Shown: positions 29,648 through 38,754, counted from the first letter of the stretch. The stretch: 64,000 nt of DNA from Actinomadura rifamycini DSM 43936 (GCF_000425065.1 NZ_AULB01000014.1:1-64000); one strand, 5' to 3'. The notes: generated by a model not told the origin, from the sequence alone. Program-made: numbers and translations.

Positions 29648-29718
29648 ACGAGGCGGCGCCGGGGTGCGTTCATCCCGGTCACCGGGCCCCGCCCGCATCG
29701 CGATCATCAGCGTCCGGT

Positions 29719-29724
29719 TACGCT
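29719..29724 (+). promoter_or_regulatory. -10 box TACGCT of the acyl-CoA carboxylase beta gene
   Basis: TACGCT is followed by seven bases and the ATG at 29732. Confidence 0.5.
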
Positions 29725-29731
29725 GGCCCGC

Positions 29732-31324
29732 ATGGCGACGCAAGCCCCTGAACCCGCTCTGGACTACGACATCCACACGACGGCGGGCAAGATCGCGGAC
29801 CTGGAACGGCGCCGGTACGAGGCGGTCCACGCTGGATCGGCGCGTGCCGTGGAGAAGCAGCACGCGAAGGGCAAGATGACCGCCCGCGAGCGGATCGACG
29901 CGCTGCTCGACCCGGGCTCCTTCGTGGAGTTCGACGAGATGGCGCGGCACCGCTCCACCAACTTCGGGATGGAGAAGAACCGCCCGTACGGGGACGGCGT
30001 CGTCACCGGCCACGGGACGGTCGACGGGCGCCCGGTCGCGGTGTTCAGCCAGGACTTCACGGTGTCCGGCGGTTCGCTCGGCGAGGTGTTCGGCGAGAAG
30101 ATCTGCAAGGTCATGGACCACGCGGTCAAGACCGGCTGCCCGGTGATCGGCATCAACGACTCCGGCGGCGCGCGGATCCAGGAGGGCGTCGTCGCGCTCG
30201 GCCTGTACGCCGAGATCTTCAAGCGGAACGTGCACGCGTCCGGCGTGGTCCCGCAGATCTCGCTGGTGATGGGGCCGTGCGCGGGCGGCGCGGTGTACTC
30301 CCCCGCGATCACCGACTTCATCGTCATGGTGGACCAGACGTCCCACATGTTCATCACCGGGCCGGACGTCATCAAGACGGTCACCGGCGAAGAGGTGACG
30401 ATGGAGGAGCTGGGCGGCGCGACGTCGCACAACTCCAAGTCGGGCGTGGCCCACTACCGGGGCTCCGACGAGGACGACGCCATCGAGTACGTCAAGGCGC
30501 TGCTGTCGTACCTGCCGTCCAACAACCTGTCGGACGCTCCCGCGTTCGACGTGCCGGTGGACGTCGAGGAGACGGTCGACGAGCTGGACACGATCGTCCC
30601 GGACTCGCCGAACCAGCCGTACGACATGCGCACCGTCATCGAGCACGTCGTGGACGACGGCGAGTTCCTCGAGGTGCAGGAGCTGTTCGCGCCGAACATC
30701 ATCGTCGGCTTCGGCCGCGTCGAGGGCCACTCGGTCGGCGTGGTCGCGAACCAGCCGATGCAGTTCGCGGGGACGCTCGACATCGACGCGTCCGAGAAGG
30801 CCGCCCGGTTCGTCCGGACGTGCGACGCGTTCAACGTCCCGGTGCTCACGTTCGTGGACGTCCCGGGGTTCCTGCCCGGCACCGACCAGGAGTTCGGCGG
30901 GATCATCCGGCGCGGCGCGAAGCTGCTGTACGCGTACGCGGAGGCGACCGTCCCGCTCGTCACGGTCATCACCCGGAAGGCGTACGGCGGCGCGTACGAC
31001 GTCATGGGCTCCAAGCACCTCGGCGCCGACATCAACCTCGCGTGGCCGACCGCGCAGATCGCGGTGATGGGCGCGCAGGGCGCCGTCAACATCCTGTACC
31101 GCAAGGAGCTGGCCGCGGCCGACGACCCGGACGCGCGCCGCGCCGAGCTGATCACCGAGTACGAGGACACGCTCGCCAACCCCTACATCGCGGCGGAGCG
31201 CGGCTACGTCGACAACGTGATCAAGCCGTCCGAGACGCGCGGGCAGGTCGTCCGGGCGCTGCGGGCGCTGCGGGAGAAGCGCAAGACGCTGCCGCCGAAG
31301 AAGCACGGGAACATCCCGCTGTGA
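29732..31324 (+). CDS. Acyl-CoA carboxylase carboxyltransferase (beta) subunit, PccB/AccD type
   Basis: This 530-residue carboxyltransferase moves CO2 from biotin to acetyl-, propionyl- or longer acyl-CoA. Both crotonase-like halves are present. The first has [14 protein letters not shown] and [17 protein letters not shown], and the second has [20 protein letters not shown] and [20 protein letters not shown]. It is followed 210 bases on by an epsilon subunit, the actinobacterial pattern. The biotinylated alpha chain is about 21 kb away at 52998. Substrate preference cannot be set from sequence alone. Confidence 0.95.
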   Translation: MATQAPEPALDYDIHTTAGKIADLERRRYEAVHAGSARAVEKQHAKGKMTARERIDALLDPGSFVEFDEMARHRSTNFGMEKNRPYGDGVVTGHGTVDGRPVAVFSQDFTVSGGSLGEVFGEKICKVMDHAVKTGCPVIGINDSGGARIQEGVVALGLYAEIFKRNVHASGVVPQISLVMGPCAGGAVYSPAITDFIVMVDQTSHMFITGPDVIKTVTGEEVTMEELGGATSHNSKSGVAHYRGSDEDDAIEYVKALLSYLPSNNLSDAPAFDVPVDVEETVDELDTIVPDSPNQPYDMRTVIEHVVDDGEFLEVQELFAPNIIVGFGRVEGHSVGVVANQPMQFAGTLDIDASEKAARFVRTCDAFNVPVLTFVDVPGFLPGTDQEFGGIIRRGAKLLYAYAEATVPLVTVITRKAYGGAYDVMGSKHLGADINLAWPTAQIAVMGAQGAVNILYRKELAAADDPDARRAELITEYEDTLANPYIAAERGYVDNVIKPSETRGQVVRALRALREKRKTLPPKKHGNIPL

Positions 31325-31534
31325 CCGGGCGGACCGGACGGACGGGACGCGCCGGACGGACGGGCCGGACGGCGGGACGCCGTGCGCGACACGCCCGGCG
31401 CGACACCGCCGCCCGATTTTCGGCCCGGCCGGAAGCGGGGCGTGCGGCATGACCGGACCGAGCAGGCGGGTGCGGGGGCGCGAGCACGGCCCCCGCCGGG
31501 GGTACGGGAGGCCGTGTCCCCATAAGGAGGACGC

Positions 31535-31777
31535 GTGACCGCTGAACCGAAACCGTTCCTTCAGGTCGTGCGCGGCGACCCGACGCCCGAGGAGGTCGCC
31601 GCGCTCGTCGCCGTGCTGACCGCGCGGGCGGCGGCCGCCGCGGCGGCCCGCGACGGCCGCGGCCCCGCCCGCCCGTCCCGCTGGGCCGACCGGTCCCGGC
31701 TGGTGCGCGGCACCGCCGGCACGGCCGTCCCGCCGCGCGGCCCGGGCTCCTGGCGGGCCAGCGGGCTGCCGCGCTGA
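31535..31777 (+). CDS. accE: Acyl-CoA carboxylase epsilon subunit
   Basis: This 80-residue protein shows the epsilon-subunit pattern of actinobacterial acyl-CoA carboxylases: an N-terminal FLQVVRGDPTPEEVAALVAVLTAR helix, a disordered Arg-rich middle, and the C-terminal SWRASGLPR. Epsilon binds the beta hexamer and raises activity of the complex. The GTG start has an excellent ribosome site (AAGGAGG) six bases upstream. It follows the beta gene on the same strand; the 210-base gap is rich in imperfect CCGGACGG repeats and may carry its own promoter. Confidence 0.88.
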   Translation: MTAEPKPFLQVVRGDPTPEEVAALVAVLTARAAAAAAARDGRGPARPSRWADRSRLVRGTAGTAVPPRGPGSWRASGLPR

Positions 31778-31909
31778 CGAGGGCCCCGGCCGGCCCCCGG
31801 CCTGGCCCGACCGGCCGGTCGGCGGCGACACACCCGCCGACCGGCCGAAACGACATGTAACCGTGGTTCGCGCCCAGTGCGGCCCTCCACACGAATAAGG
31901 TGGAAGGCC

Positions 31910-32965
31910 ATGGCCACCTCGGAGTTCGTCCCACAGCCCGCGCGCTACGCCATCTTCGTCGACGCGGGGTACCTCTTCGCGGCCTCCGGGGCCCTGCTGC
32001 TCGGCTGCGGTTCCCGGCGCGAGTACCGGGTCGCCGCCGAGAAGCTGATCAAGGCGCTGACCAGCCATGCCGACGACCAGTTGCTCGGCGAGCTGCTGCG
32101 CGTGTACTGGTTCGACGCGGCGCCGAAGAAGCAGCCGACCGTCGACCAGCGGGTCATCGCGAACCTGCCGCTGGTGAAGCTGCGGCTCGGCAACCTGAAC
32201 GCGCAGGGCCAGCAGAAGGGCGTGGACGCGCAGCTCCGCGCCGACCTGGAGGCCCTCGCCCGGCACCGCGCGATCACCGACGCGGTGCTGCTGGCCGGCG
32301 ACGAGGACATGCTGCCCGCCGTCGAGGCCGCCCAGCGGTACGGCGTCCGCGTGCACCTGTGGGGCGTGGAGCCGACGCACGGCTCCAACCAGGCCGAGTG
32401 GCTCGTCTGGGAGTCCGACACGGTCGAGGTGCTGCCCGCCGACTTCCTGCGCCCGTACTTCACGAAGGCGAAGGTCCTGCCGGTGCCCGCGCCAGGCACG
32501 GCCGCCGCGGTCCGCGAGGCCGCCGAGCGCCGCACCAGCCCCGTCCCGTCCCCGTCCCAGGTGTTCGCCGGACGGCCCCCGGCGGTGAAGCCCGCGGCCG
32601 CCGTCCGGGCGGGCGCCGTCCCGGTGCCCGCGGGGAACGCGACGCCCGCGACCGTCGCGGCGGCGATGAACTCGACCTCCGGGACGCAGTCGGACGGCCG
32701 GCTCGGCCCGGAACGCGACCACATGCTCGAGATCGGCGAGCACGTCGCCCAGAAGTGGATCTTCGAGCGGGGCCGGGACAACATCCGCGACCTCCTTCCC
32801 GGCCCGATCCTGCCGCCGGTCATCGACAAGGAGCTGCTGATCGAGGCCGAGAAGGAGCTCGGCGGCTCCCTGCGCCCCTACCAGGAGGCCCGCACCTGGC
32901 TGCGGGACGGCTTCTGGGAGCGCGTGTACCGCGAGTTCGGCATCGGGATCGGCAAGTCCGACTAA
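31910..32965 (+). CDS. NYN-domain (PIN-like) protein
   Basis: This 351-residue protein has an N-terminal NYN domain (about 1-165), with acidic residues in YAIFVDAGYLF and LLAGDEDMLPAVEAAQ placed as in PIN-like ribonucleases. A Pro/Ala-rich linker (about 180-255) joins it to a conserved helical C-terminal domain (about 260-351, with HVAQKWIFERGRDNIRDLL and YQEARTWLRDGFWERVYREF). NYN domains are predicted single-strand or RNA nucleases. The AAGGTGGAAGG ribosome site fixes the ATG. It probably acts on RNA, but the target is unknown. Confidence 0.85.
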   Translation: MATSEFVPQPARYAIFVDAGYLFAASGALLLGCGSRREYRVAAEKLIKALTSHADDQLLGELLRVYWFDAAPKKQPTVDQRVIANLPLVKLRLGNLNAQGQQKGVDAQLRADLEALARHRAITDAVLLAGDEDMLPAVEAAQRYGVRVHLWGVEPTHGSNQAEWLVWESDTVEVLPADFLRPYFTKAKVLPVPAPGTAAAVREAAERRTSPVPSPSQVFAGRPPAVKPAAAVRAGAVPVPAGNATPATVAAAMNSTSGTQSDGRLGPERDHMLEIGEHVAQKWIFERGRDNIRDLLPGPILPPVIDKELLIEAEKELGGSLRPYQEARTWLRDGFWERVYREFGIGIGKSD

Positions 32966-33052
32966 GCCGTCCCGTCCCGCCGTACACGTTTCGCGGTTGC
33001 GCGGACACGGCGCGTCGCCGCCCGGTAACGTCCCCGCCGGGGGTGAGGGGCC

Positions 33053-34243
33053 ATGCTTCGACGGCGACGCCGCGGCGCCCGCACCGCGCCGCCGCCGGCG
33101 GGCGCGGTCGCGGTGACCGCCGCCCTCGCCGCCGCCTGCCAGGCGCCCGTCCCGTTCCACCGCCCCGGCGAGGGCCGTCCGGACGCGCCGGTCGTGGGCC
33201 TCGGCGGCGCCGCCCCGTACGTCGAGCTCCGCACGCCCCGCCCGGCCCGGGACGCGGCGCCGGCCGCCGCGCCCGCCGGCGGCCGGGTGTACGCCGCCAC
33301 CGGCGCCGGCATGCTCGCGCCCGCCGCCCGGGACCTGCCCCGCCGGGTGTACGTCGCCGCGGGCCCGGCCCTCGACGTCGTCGACCCGCTCCGGCTCCGC
33401 GTCGTCGACCGGTTCCCGACGGGCGGCGCCGCGCGCGTCGTCCCGTCCTGGGACATGCGCCGCCTGTGGGCCGCCGACACCCGGCGGGGCGCGCTCGTCC
33501 CGGTCGGCCCCGCCGGGCGGGGGCGCCCGGTGCCGGTGCCCGACCCCGCGGGCCTGTACTTCACCCCGGACGGCGAACGGGCGCTCGTCCTGTCCCGGCG
33601 GCCCCGCCGGGTGGGGATCCGCGACCCCCGCACGATGGCGCCGCGCGCCGCGATCCCGCTGCCGTGCGCCGCCCGGTACGCCGACTTCGCGCCGGACGGC
33701 CGGCTCGTCGCGTCCTGCACCGCCGCGGGCGCCCTCGTCGCCGTGGACGTCGCGGGGCGCCGCGTCGCCCGGACGCTGCGGCTGCCCGCGGGCGCCCGCC
33801 CCGGCGACGTCCGGCTCTCCCCGGACGGGCGCGCGTTCTACGTCGCGGACGCCGCGCGGGGCGGCGTGTGGCTGGTGGACGCGCAGGCGTTCGCCGCCGC
33901 GGGCTTCCTGCGCACCTCGCCGGGCGCCGCGGGGCTGGCCGTCGGCCGCGACGCCCGCCGCCTGTTCGTCGCGGGCCGCGGCGTCCTCGCCGCGGTCGAC
34001 TTCCGGTCCCGCCGGGTCGCCGCCCGCTGGCCGCTGCCGGGCCGCGCCGCCCCGGCCGTCGGCGGGGTGTCGTCCGACGGCTCCGCGCTGTGGCTCGCCG
34101 CGCCGTCCGGCGTCGTGTACGCGGTGTCGACCGCGACGGGCCGCGTCCTGCACCGCATCCGGGTGGGCGGCCGCCCGACGTCCCTGGTCGTCCACCCGCA
34201 GCCGGGCCGGTACTCGCTCGGCGGCACCGGCCTGTACCGCTGA
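33053..34243 (+). CDS. YVTN/beta-propeller lipoprotein
   Basis: This 396-residue protein has an Arg-rich start, a hydrophobic segment and a lipobox LAAAC with lipidation Cys29, so it should be anchored outside the membrane. The rest has repeated beta-propeller blades, seen as strands such as RVYVAAGPALDVVDPLRLRV, LYFTPDGERALVLS, VRLSPDGRAFYVADA and GVVYAVSTATGRVLHRI. Such proteins bind ligands or partners in the envelope. It is convergent with the LysM-BTAD gene, with a hairpin between. Function is unknown. Confidence 0.8.
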   Translation: MLRRRRRGARTAPPPAGAVAVTAALAAACQAPVPFHRPGEGRPDAPVVGLGGAAPYVELRTPRPARDAAPAAAPAGGRVYAATGAGMLAPAARDLPRRVYVAAGPALDVVDPLRLRVVDRFPTGGAARVVPSWDMRRLWAADTRRGALVPVGPAGRGRPVPVPDPAGLYFTPDGERALVLSRRPRRVGIRDPRTMAPRAAIPLPCAARYADFAPDGRLVASCTAAGALVAVDVAGRRVARTLRLPAGARPGDVRLSPDGRAFYVADAARGGVWLVDAQAFAAAGFLRTSPGAAGLAVGRDARRLFVAGRGVLAAVDFRSRRVAARWPLPGRAAPAVGGVSSDGSALWLAAPSGVVYAVSTATGRVLHRIRVGGRPTSLVVHPQPGRYSLGGTGLYR

Positions 34244-34247
34244 CCGA

Positions 34248-34272
34248 CCCGCCGGGCGGGCGGGCCGGCGGG
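34248..34272. terminator. Hairpin between convergent lipoprotein and LysM-BTAD genes
   Basis: CCCGCCGG and CCGGCGGG form an eight-base-pair stem with a nine-base loop in the 34-base gap between the two stop codons. Confidence 0.55.
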
Positions 34273-34277
34273 CGGGG

Positions 34278-37259
34278 TCAGCGGGCGGGGGCGCGGGTCC
34301 ATTCGGGGACGAGTTCCTCGATCAGCGCCTCCGTCTCGGGCTGCAGCCGGTCGAACAGCGGGTCGCGGCCGAGGCGGGTGCGGAGCTCGTCGACGGCGAT
34401 GCGGACCTGCGTGTGGTCGCCCATGGCGTGCGTGGCGCGCAGGAGGTCGCGCCAGAGGCCCTCGTCCTCGGGGGCGAGGCGGAGGCCGGCCCGCGCGGCG
34501 CCGACGGCGCCGCGGGCGTCGCCCTCGTCGAGGCGCAGGACGACCAGGCGGTGCGCGACGTCGATGATGCGGGCGGCGGCCTCGTACTCCAGGTCGTGCC
34601 CGGCGAGCCACGAGTACCGGCCGCGGGGGCGGTCGGCGAGCAGCGGCCCGCGCACGAGGTCGAGCGCGTACGACATGTAGGCGGCCTCGGACGCGGGCTC
34701 GGCGGCGGAGCGCCACACCAGCCAGCGGAACACGGCGAGGTCGACGCGGACCTCGGAGCCGAGCCGGATCCGGCCGCGCTCGTCGTAGTACAGGTTCGGG
34801 CGGCCGCGGGCGTCCCGGCCGAGCCAGTCGGAGACGCGGGCGACGCAGGCGTCGCGGACGCCCGCGCTGACGCCGCGCGGCCAGATCGCCCCCGCGAGGA
34901 CGGTCGGGTGGACCCCGTTCGGGTGCGCGGCGAGGTAGATCAGCAGCTCGGTGCACAGCTCGCGGCGGCTCTCGTCCATCGGGCCGGGCGCGACGACCTC
35001 GATGGGCCCGAGGATCCGGATGTCGACGGACGACTCGCGCACCTCGGGCGGCTCGCCGGTGTCGGGCAGCGGGACGGACTCGGCGGCGCCTGCCGCCCGG
35101 AACAGCTCGAACACGCCGCGGTACTGGTCGTCGGTGACGAGCTGGGCGTCGACGTCGAAGCCGAGGACGCCCGCGTGCAGGCGCTCCGCCTCGTCGAGGT
35201 CCCACGTCCAGGTGGCGCCCTGGACGTCGCCGGGGACGATGTACCCGGCGGCCATCCGGGTGCCGGTGCGGGCGAGCGCGACGAGGCGGGCGGCGTCCTC
35301 GGGCGCCGGCCGGTCGGCCATGATCAGGTAGTGCGGCATCCACGCCTCGCCGAACACGCCGCGGCAGCGGCCGGTGAGCACCGAGTCGACGCCGGACGCG
35401 GCGAGCGCCTGCCGCACCTCCTCGGCCCGTCCCTCCAGTTCGGGGAGCGCGTCGGACAGGTGCGGGACGGCCCGGACCCGGTCGGGCGCGATCTCGGTGA
35501 GGCCCTCGCCGAGTTCGTTGTCGAACCCGACGAGGGTGATCCGCATGTGGTCGGACCAGCGGTTGGTGGCGAGTTCGAGGGCGAGCGCGGCGAGCGCCGC
35601 GCGGCGCACCGGTTCCGGGCCGCGCAGCGCGATGAGCCCGTGCGCGGCCTCCAGGTCGACGAGGATCCGGCCGTTGGCGTTGGTGCCGATGGAGACCAGG
35701 CCCGGGTAGGGGGCGAGGACGTCGGCGAGGTCGGACGCCTCGAGGCCGGGCATCGCGTCGGCGCGCAGCCGCCACACCTGGCCGTCGTCGTACGCTTCCC
35801 AGGGGGTGGGCGGGTTGCGGTCGGCGGGCGCGATCCACAGGTCGAGGCCGCCGCGGCCGAGGTGCACCCCGAAGACGGTCGGCATGGCCCGGCCGCCCGC
35901 CGCCATCGACTTGGACATGTGCCGCAGGCCGAGGTCGAGGAGCCGGGCGCCGTCGTCGTCGGCGCCGAACCGCAGCGCCCGTTCCGCCTCGGCGGCCCGC
36001 CCCCGCGGCCGGACGATCATGTGGCCGAACGCGCGGTGCCACATCTGCGCGCGGCGGCGGCGGCCGAGCGCGGTGAGCACCCCGGCGGCGAGCAGCGACG
36101 CGACGGCGAGGCCCTGCGGCCATTCGAGGTCGAAGGTGATGCCGAGGTCGAGCGACGGACCGTCCCGGCCGGCGTCGTCGGCGGCGTCCCGCGGGCCGGG
36201 GACGGGCGCGCCGCCGCCGTCGGCGCCGCCCGTCATCTCGCCGGCCGGGGGGACGGACGCGGGCGGGTCCTCGGCGGGGCGCGGCGCCGCCTCCCCGGGC
36301 GCCGGGGTCGCGGGCGCGTCGGGCGCCGGCGTCGCGGGCGCGGACGCCTCCGGGGCGGACGCCTCCGGCGCGGGCGCGTCGGGCGCGGGCGCCGCCGGGG
36401 CGGGGTCGGGCCGCGGCTCCGGCTTCGGCTCGTCCGGGACCGCGTGCCCGTACCGGTAGTACTCGGCGAGGTCCTCGGCCGGGACGACCTGGGCGCCCTT
36501 CGCGTCCGCGGGCATCTCCAGGACCCACCCGGGGCGGATGAGGCTCGCGATCGTCAGGCGCGTCCCGTCGGGCTGGACGTGCCCCTTGTTCAGCTCGTAG
36601 ATCTCCTTGTACCGGCGGCCCTCCCCCAGGCACTTCTCGGCGATCTCCCAGAGGCTCTCGTGGTGGCGGCCCTCCGGCGGCTGCACCCGGTAGATCTTCG
36701 TCGTCTCGGCCTTGCGCAGGGGTTCCGCCGCGAGCGCCGCGCCGCCGGTGTCGGGGGACGTCGCCGCGACGGGGCGTAGGTCCGCCGGGTCCGGCGCCCG
36801 GTGGAACTCCTGGGACTGCGCCTGGGCGGGCGGCCCCTGCGTGAGCCCGCCGCCGGAGAACGCGGGGACGATCGCGGTCGCCGTGGTGAACAGCAGCAGC
36901 GCGGTGACGACGAGCCGGTGCACGAGCGACTGCGCGCCGCCCGCGAGCGGCACCCGGGCGGGGACGCCGACGCCGCGGACGCCCGCGTACACCTCGACGA
37001 CCACGCAGACGGCGAGCTGCAGCCACGCGAGCCAGACGAGCGCGACGAGGATCGTGATCAGGGAGCCGGGGCCGACGCGCCGGGTGAGGTCGTCGAGCGT
37101 CGGGAGCTCCGCCGGGAGCGGCGACCCGAACAGGGTGAGCAGCGCGAGCGGCACGCCGGCGAGCAGCGCCGCCAGCGCGATCAGCGCGCCGATCCCGGCG
37201 AGGACGTCGCCCGCGCTCCTGTGCCCCCGCACCCGCCTGTGCCCGTGCCGCGTCACCAT
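34278..37259 (-). CDS. Membrane-spanning LysM and SARP/BTAD regulator of the Tad locus
   Basis: This 993-residue protein has helices at about 18-45, 67-92 and 113-133, a LysM domain at about 188-250 (IYRVQPPEGRHHESLWEIA to RPGWVLEMP), and a Pro/Ala/Glu-rich linker at 277-345. A fourth helix lies near 383-400, then a middle domain of unknown type (about 405-720). The C-terminus is a SARP-like winged helix (746-840, VDIRILGPIEVV) and a BTAD helical repeat domain (845-985). With the N-terminus inside, LysM lies outside and BTAD inside. LysM binds peptidoglycan and BTAD occurs in transcription activators. Regulation of the adjacent pilus operon is inferred. The ATG follows GGAGAG. Confidence 0.85.
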   Translation of the reverse strand: MVTRHGHRRVRGHRSAGDVLAGIGALIALAALLAGVPLALLTLFGSPLPAELPTLDDLTRRVGPGSLITILVALVWLAWLQLAVCVVVEVYAGVRGVGVPARVPLAGGAQSLVHRLVVTALLLFTTATAIVPAFSGGGLTQGPPAQAQSQEFHRAPDPADLRPVAATSPDTGGAALAAEPLRKAETTKIYRVQPPEGRHHESLWEIAEKCLGEGRRYKEIYELNKGHVQPDGTRLTIASLIRPGWVLEMPADAKGAQVVPAEDLAEYYRYGHAVPDEPKPEPRPDPAPAAPAPDAPAPEASAPEASAPATPAPDAPATPAPGEAAPRPAEDPPASVPPAGEMTGGADGGGAPVPGPRDAADDAGRDGPSLDLGITFDLEWPQGLAVASLLAAGVLTALGRRRRAQMWHRAFGHMIVRPRGRAAEAERALRFGADDDGARLLDLGLRHMSKSMAAGGRAMPTVFGVHLGRGGLDLWIAPADRNPPTPWEAYDDGQVWRLRADAMPGLEASDLADVLAPYPGLVSIGTNANGRILVDLEAAHGLIALRGPEPVRRAALAALALELATNRWSDHMRITLVGFDNELGEGLTEIAPDRVRAVPHLSDALPELEGRAEEVRQALAASGVDSVLTGRCRGVFGEAWMPHYLIMADRPAPEDAARLVALARTGTRMAAGYIVPGDVQGATWTWDLDEAERLHAGVLGFDVDAQLVTDDQYRGVFELFRAAGAAESVPLPDTGEPPEVRESSVDIRILGPIEVVAPGPMDESRRELCTELLIYLAAHPNGVHPTVLAGAIWPRGVSAGVRDACVARVSDWLGRDARGRPNLYYDERGRIRLGSEVRVDLAVFRWLVWRSAAEPASEAAYMSYALDLVRGPLLADRPRGRYSWLAGHDLEYEAAARIIDVAHRLVVLRLDEGDARGAVGAARAGLRLAPEDEGLWRDLLRATHAMGDHTQVRIAVDELRTRLGRDPLFDRLQPETEALIEELVPEWTRAPAR

Positions 37260-37289
37260 GGCGCTCTCCGGTCCCTGAACGTCCTCGAC

Positions 37290-37295
37290 ATCGTA
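37290..37295 (-). promoter_or_regulatory. -10 box TACGAT of the LysM-BTAD gene
   Basis: TACGAT on the reverse strand lies 30 bases upstream of the ATG at 37259, leaving a short leader with a GGAGAG ribosome site. It suggests the gene has its own promoter besides any read-through from the pilus operon. Confidence 0.45.
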
Positions 37296-37324
37296 AATCG
37301 GCGCCCCATAGGTCGTCTCTCTCC

Positions 37325-37344
37325 GCGGGGGGACGACCCCCCGC
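37325..37344 (-). terminator. GC hairpin between pilus operon and LysM-BTAD gene
   Basis: GCGGGGGG pairs perfectly with CCCCCCGC around a four-base loop. Together with the hairpin at 37372-37413 it may separate transcription of the two units. Confidence 0.5.
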
Positions 37345-37371
37345 ACCCCCCGGCCAGTGCCGCCGCATGGC

Positions 37372-37413
37372 GCCGCATGACGCCGCTCCGCAGGCTCCGC
37401 CCCGTCATGCGGC
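37372..37413 (-). other. 11-base inverted repeat spanning the end of the pilus operon
   Basis: GCCGCATGACG and its exact complement are 20 bases apart and enclose the stop codon of the last pseudopilin gene. It could be a terminator, an mRNA-stabilising 3' hairpin or a protein site. Confidence 0.45.
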
Positions 37414-37878
37414 GGCCCCCGTGACGGGGCGGGCCGTGGCGTCCGAGGTCATCGTGAACGCGCCGAAGCCCGGGAAGATCGCGAGGAACTGCGGCTCGAC
37501 GGTGATCCGCACGGTGACGGTCACCTCCTGCGTGGACGCCGCGCAGTCGGCGCCCGCCACCTCGTCCCCGTACGCGGTGAGGAGCTCGCAGGCGGCGGCG
37601 CGGGCGCGGCCGGGGTCGACGACGGGTTCGCCGGTCGCGCGCAGCGCGGCGAGGTCGATCTCGTTCGCGCCCGCGCGGGCGGCCTGCTCGGCCATGTCCG
37701 CGGCGCGCTGCCGCGCGTGGATGGCGAGGCCGCCGTCCACGAGGAGGCCCGCGAGGAGGAAGACGACGGGGGTGAACAGGACGACGTACAGCGAGACGGT
37801 CCCCCGATCGCGGGACGCCCCGCCGGATCGGGGGGCGGCGTGCCGGAGGGCGGCGCCGCGGCGGCCGAAGGTCGTCAC
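37405..37878 (-). CDS. TadG/TadE-like pseudopilin
   Basis: This 157-residue protein has a basic N-terminus, a prepilin-like junction DRG|TVSLYVVLFTPV at residue 26, and one hydrophobic helix (about 30-52). A Cys-containing extracytoplasmic domain follows, with two Cys (near residues 95 and 110). Position +5 after the Gly is Tyr, not the usual Glu, a feature of tip-type minor pilins. The GTG overlaps the stop of the preceding pseudopilin gene by four bases. It is the last gene of the coupled Tad operon. Confidence 0.82.
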   Translation of the reverse strand: MTTFGRRGAALRHAAPRSGGASRDRGTVSLYVVLFTPVVFLLAGLLVDGGLAIHARQRAADMAEQAARAGANEIDLAALRATGEPVVDPGRARAAACELLTAYGDEVAGADCAASTQEVTVTVRITVEPQFLAIFPGFGAFTMTSDATARPVTGAAA

Positions 37879-38312
37879 AGGCCGTCGCCTCCGCCCCGGT
37901 AGGTGTAGGTGTCGACGGGCGCGACGGCGCGGCCGACGAGGCGCTTGGTCCCGGGGAGCCCGATGAACGCGAGGTCGCCGAGGTCGACGTCGCACGCGAT
38001 CTCGACGACGACGCGGCCGCCGGGGCCCCAGCCGGACACGTCCGTCCGGACGCTCGGGCCGCCCGCGCACCAGGACGTGCCGCGCAGTCCGGCGGCGGCG
38101 GTGTCGGCGGCGAACGCGCGGGCGGACGCCGCGCTGCGCGCGATGGACGCGGCGCGCGCGGCGTCGCGGGCGGCGCCGTCCATCTGGCTCTGCGCGTCGA
38201 CGAGCCGCCCGGCGCCCGCGAGGACCAGCAGGAACGCGACGAAGAGGGGCGTGACCAGGACCATCTCCAGCGACATCGACCCCCGGTCGGCGCGGCGGAA
38301 GCGCGGCCTCAC
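37875..38312 (-). CDS. TadE-like pseudopilin (second)
   Basis: This 145-residue protein starts with GTG inside the stop of the gene before (GTGA). The leader ADRG precedes SMSLEMVLVTPLFVAFLLVL, giving the prepilin peptidase pattern with Glu at +5 (residue 16). The helix is followed by an extracytoplasmic domain with two Cys. TadE-like proteins are minor pilins that prime Flp pilus assembly. Start and stop both overlap neighbours by four bases, implying fixed stoichiometry. Confidence 0.84.
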   Translation of the reverse strand: MRPRFRRADRGSMSLEMVLVTPLFVAFLLVLAGAGRLVDAQSQMDGAARDAARAASIARSAASARAFAADTAAAGLRGTSWCAGGPSVRTDVSGWGPGGRVVVEIACDVDLGDLAFIGLPGTKRLVGRAVAPVDTYTYRGGGDGL

Positions 38313-38749
38313 GGGGCGCCCCCCGCGCAGGAGGTGCCCGCGCCGATGTCCGGCCGGAAGCACTCGATCGGCCCCTGCGACCGCTGCGACACGGAGAACG
38401 TCATGAACGGGATGACCGCCACCGCCTCGCCGCGCACCTCGACCCAGCGCTCGTCGTTCGCCTCGCCCGCCGTGACCGACAGCCCGCCGAGCAGGTTCGG
38501 GCCGACCTCGCGCACGTCGCGCTCCGCCCGCGCCACCGCGGCGCCCTGCCAGCCGCCGCCGGGCGGCGCCGTCCGGGCGACGCGCGCGCCGGACTGCGCC
38601 GCGGCGAGCGCGACGTGCCGCGCGTGGAACACCATCGCGAACTGCACGACGGTGAGCAGGACGAGGATGAGCACCGGGGTGAGCAGCGCGAGCTCCATCG
38701 ACGACGCCCCGGAGTCGTTCGCCCCGAGGCGCCGGACGAACCGCCGCAC
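38309..38749 (-). CDS. TadE-like pseudopilin (first)
   Basis: This 146-residue protein has the junction NDSG|ASSMELALLTPVLILVLL, Glu at +5 (residue 19), one membrane helix and a C-terminal domain with two Cys near the end. I chose the GTG at 38749, six bases after the pilin stop; a CTG at 38758 overlapping that stop would add three residues. It is a minor pilin of the Tad system by motif and context. Confidence 0.84.
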   Translation of the reverse strand: MRRFVRRLGANDSGASSMELALLTPVLILVLLTVVQFAMVFHARHVALAAAQSGARVARTAPPGGGWQGAAVARAERDVREVGPNLLGGLSVTAGEANDERWVEVRGEAVAVIPFMTFSVSQRSQGPIECFRPDIGAGTSCAGGAP

Positions 38750-38754
38750 CGCGG

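Noticed and set aside
29645..34195. Very long reverse-strand open frame of about 1500 codons
   Set aside because: It is antisense to the acyl-CoA carboxylase beta and epsilon, NYN and propeller genes and has low-complexity Arg/Gly/Asp/Val composition; such shadows are expected in DNA this GC-rich.
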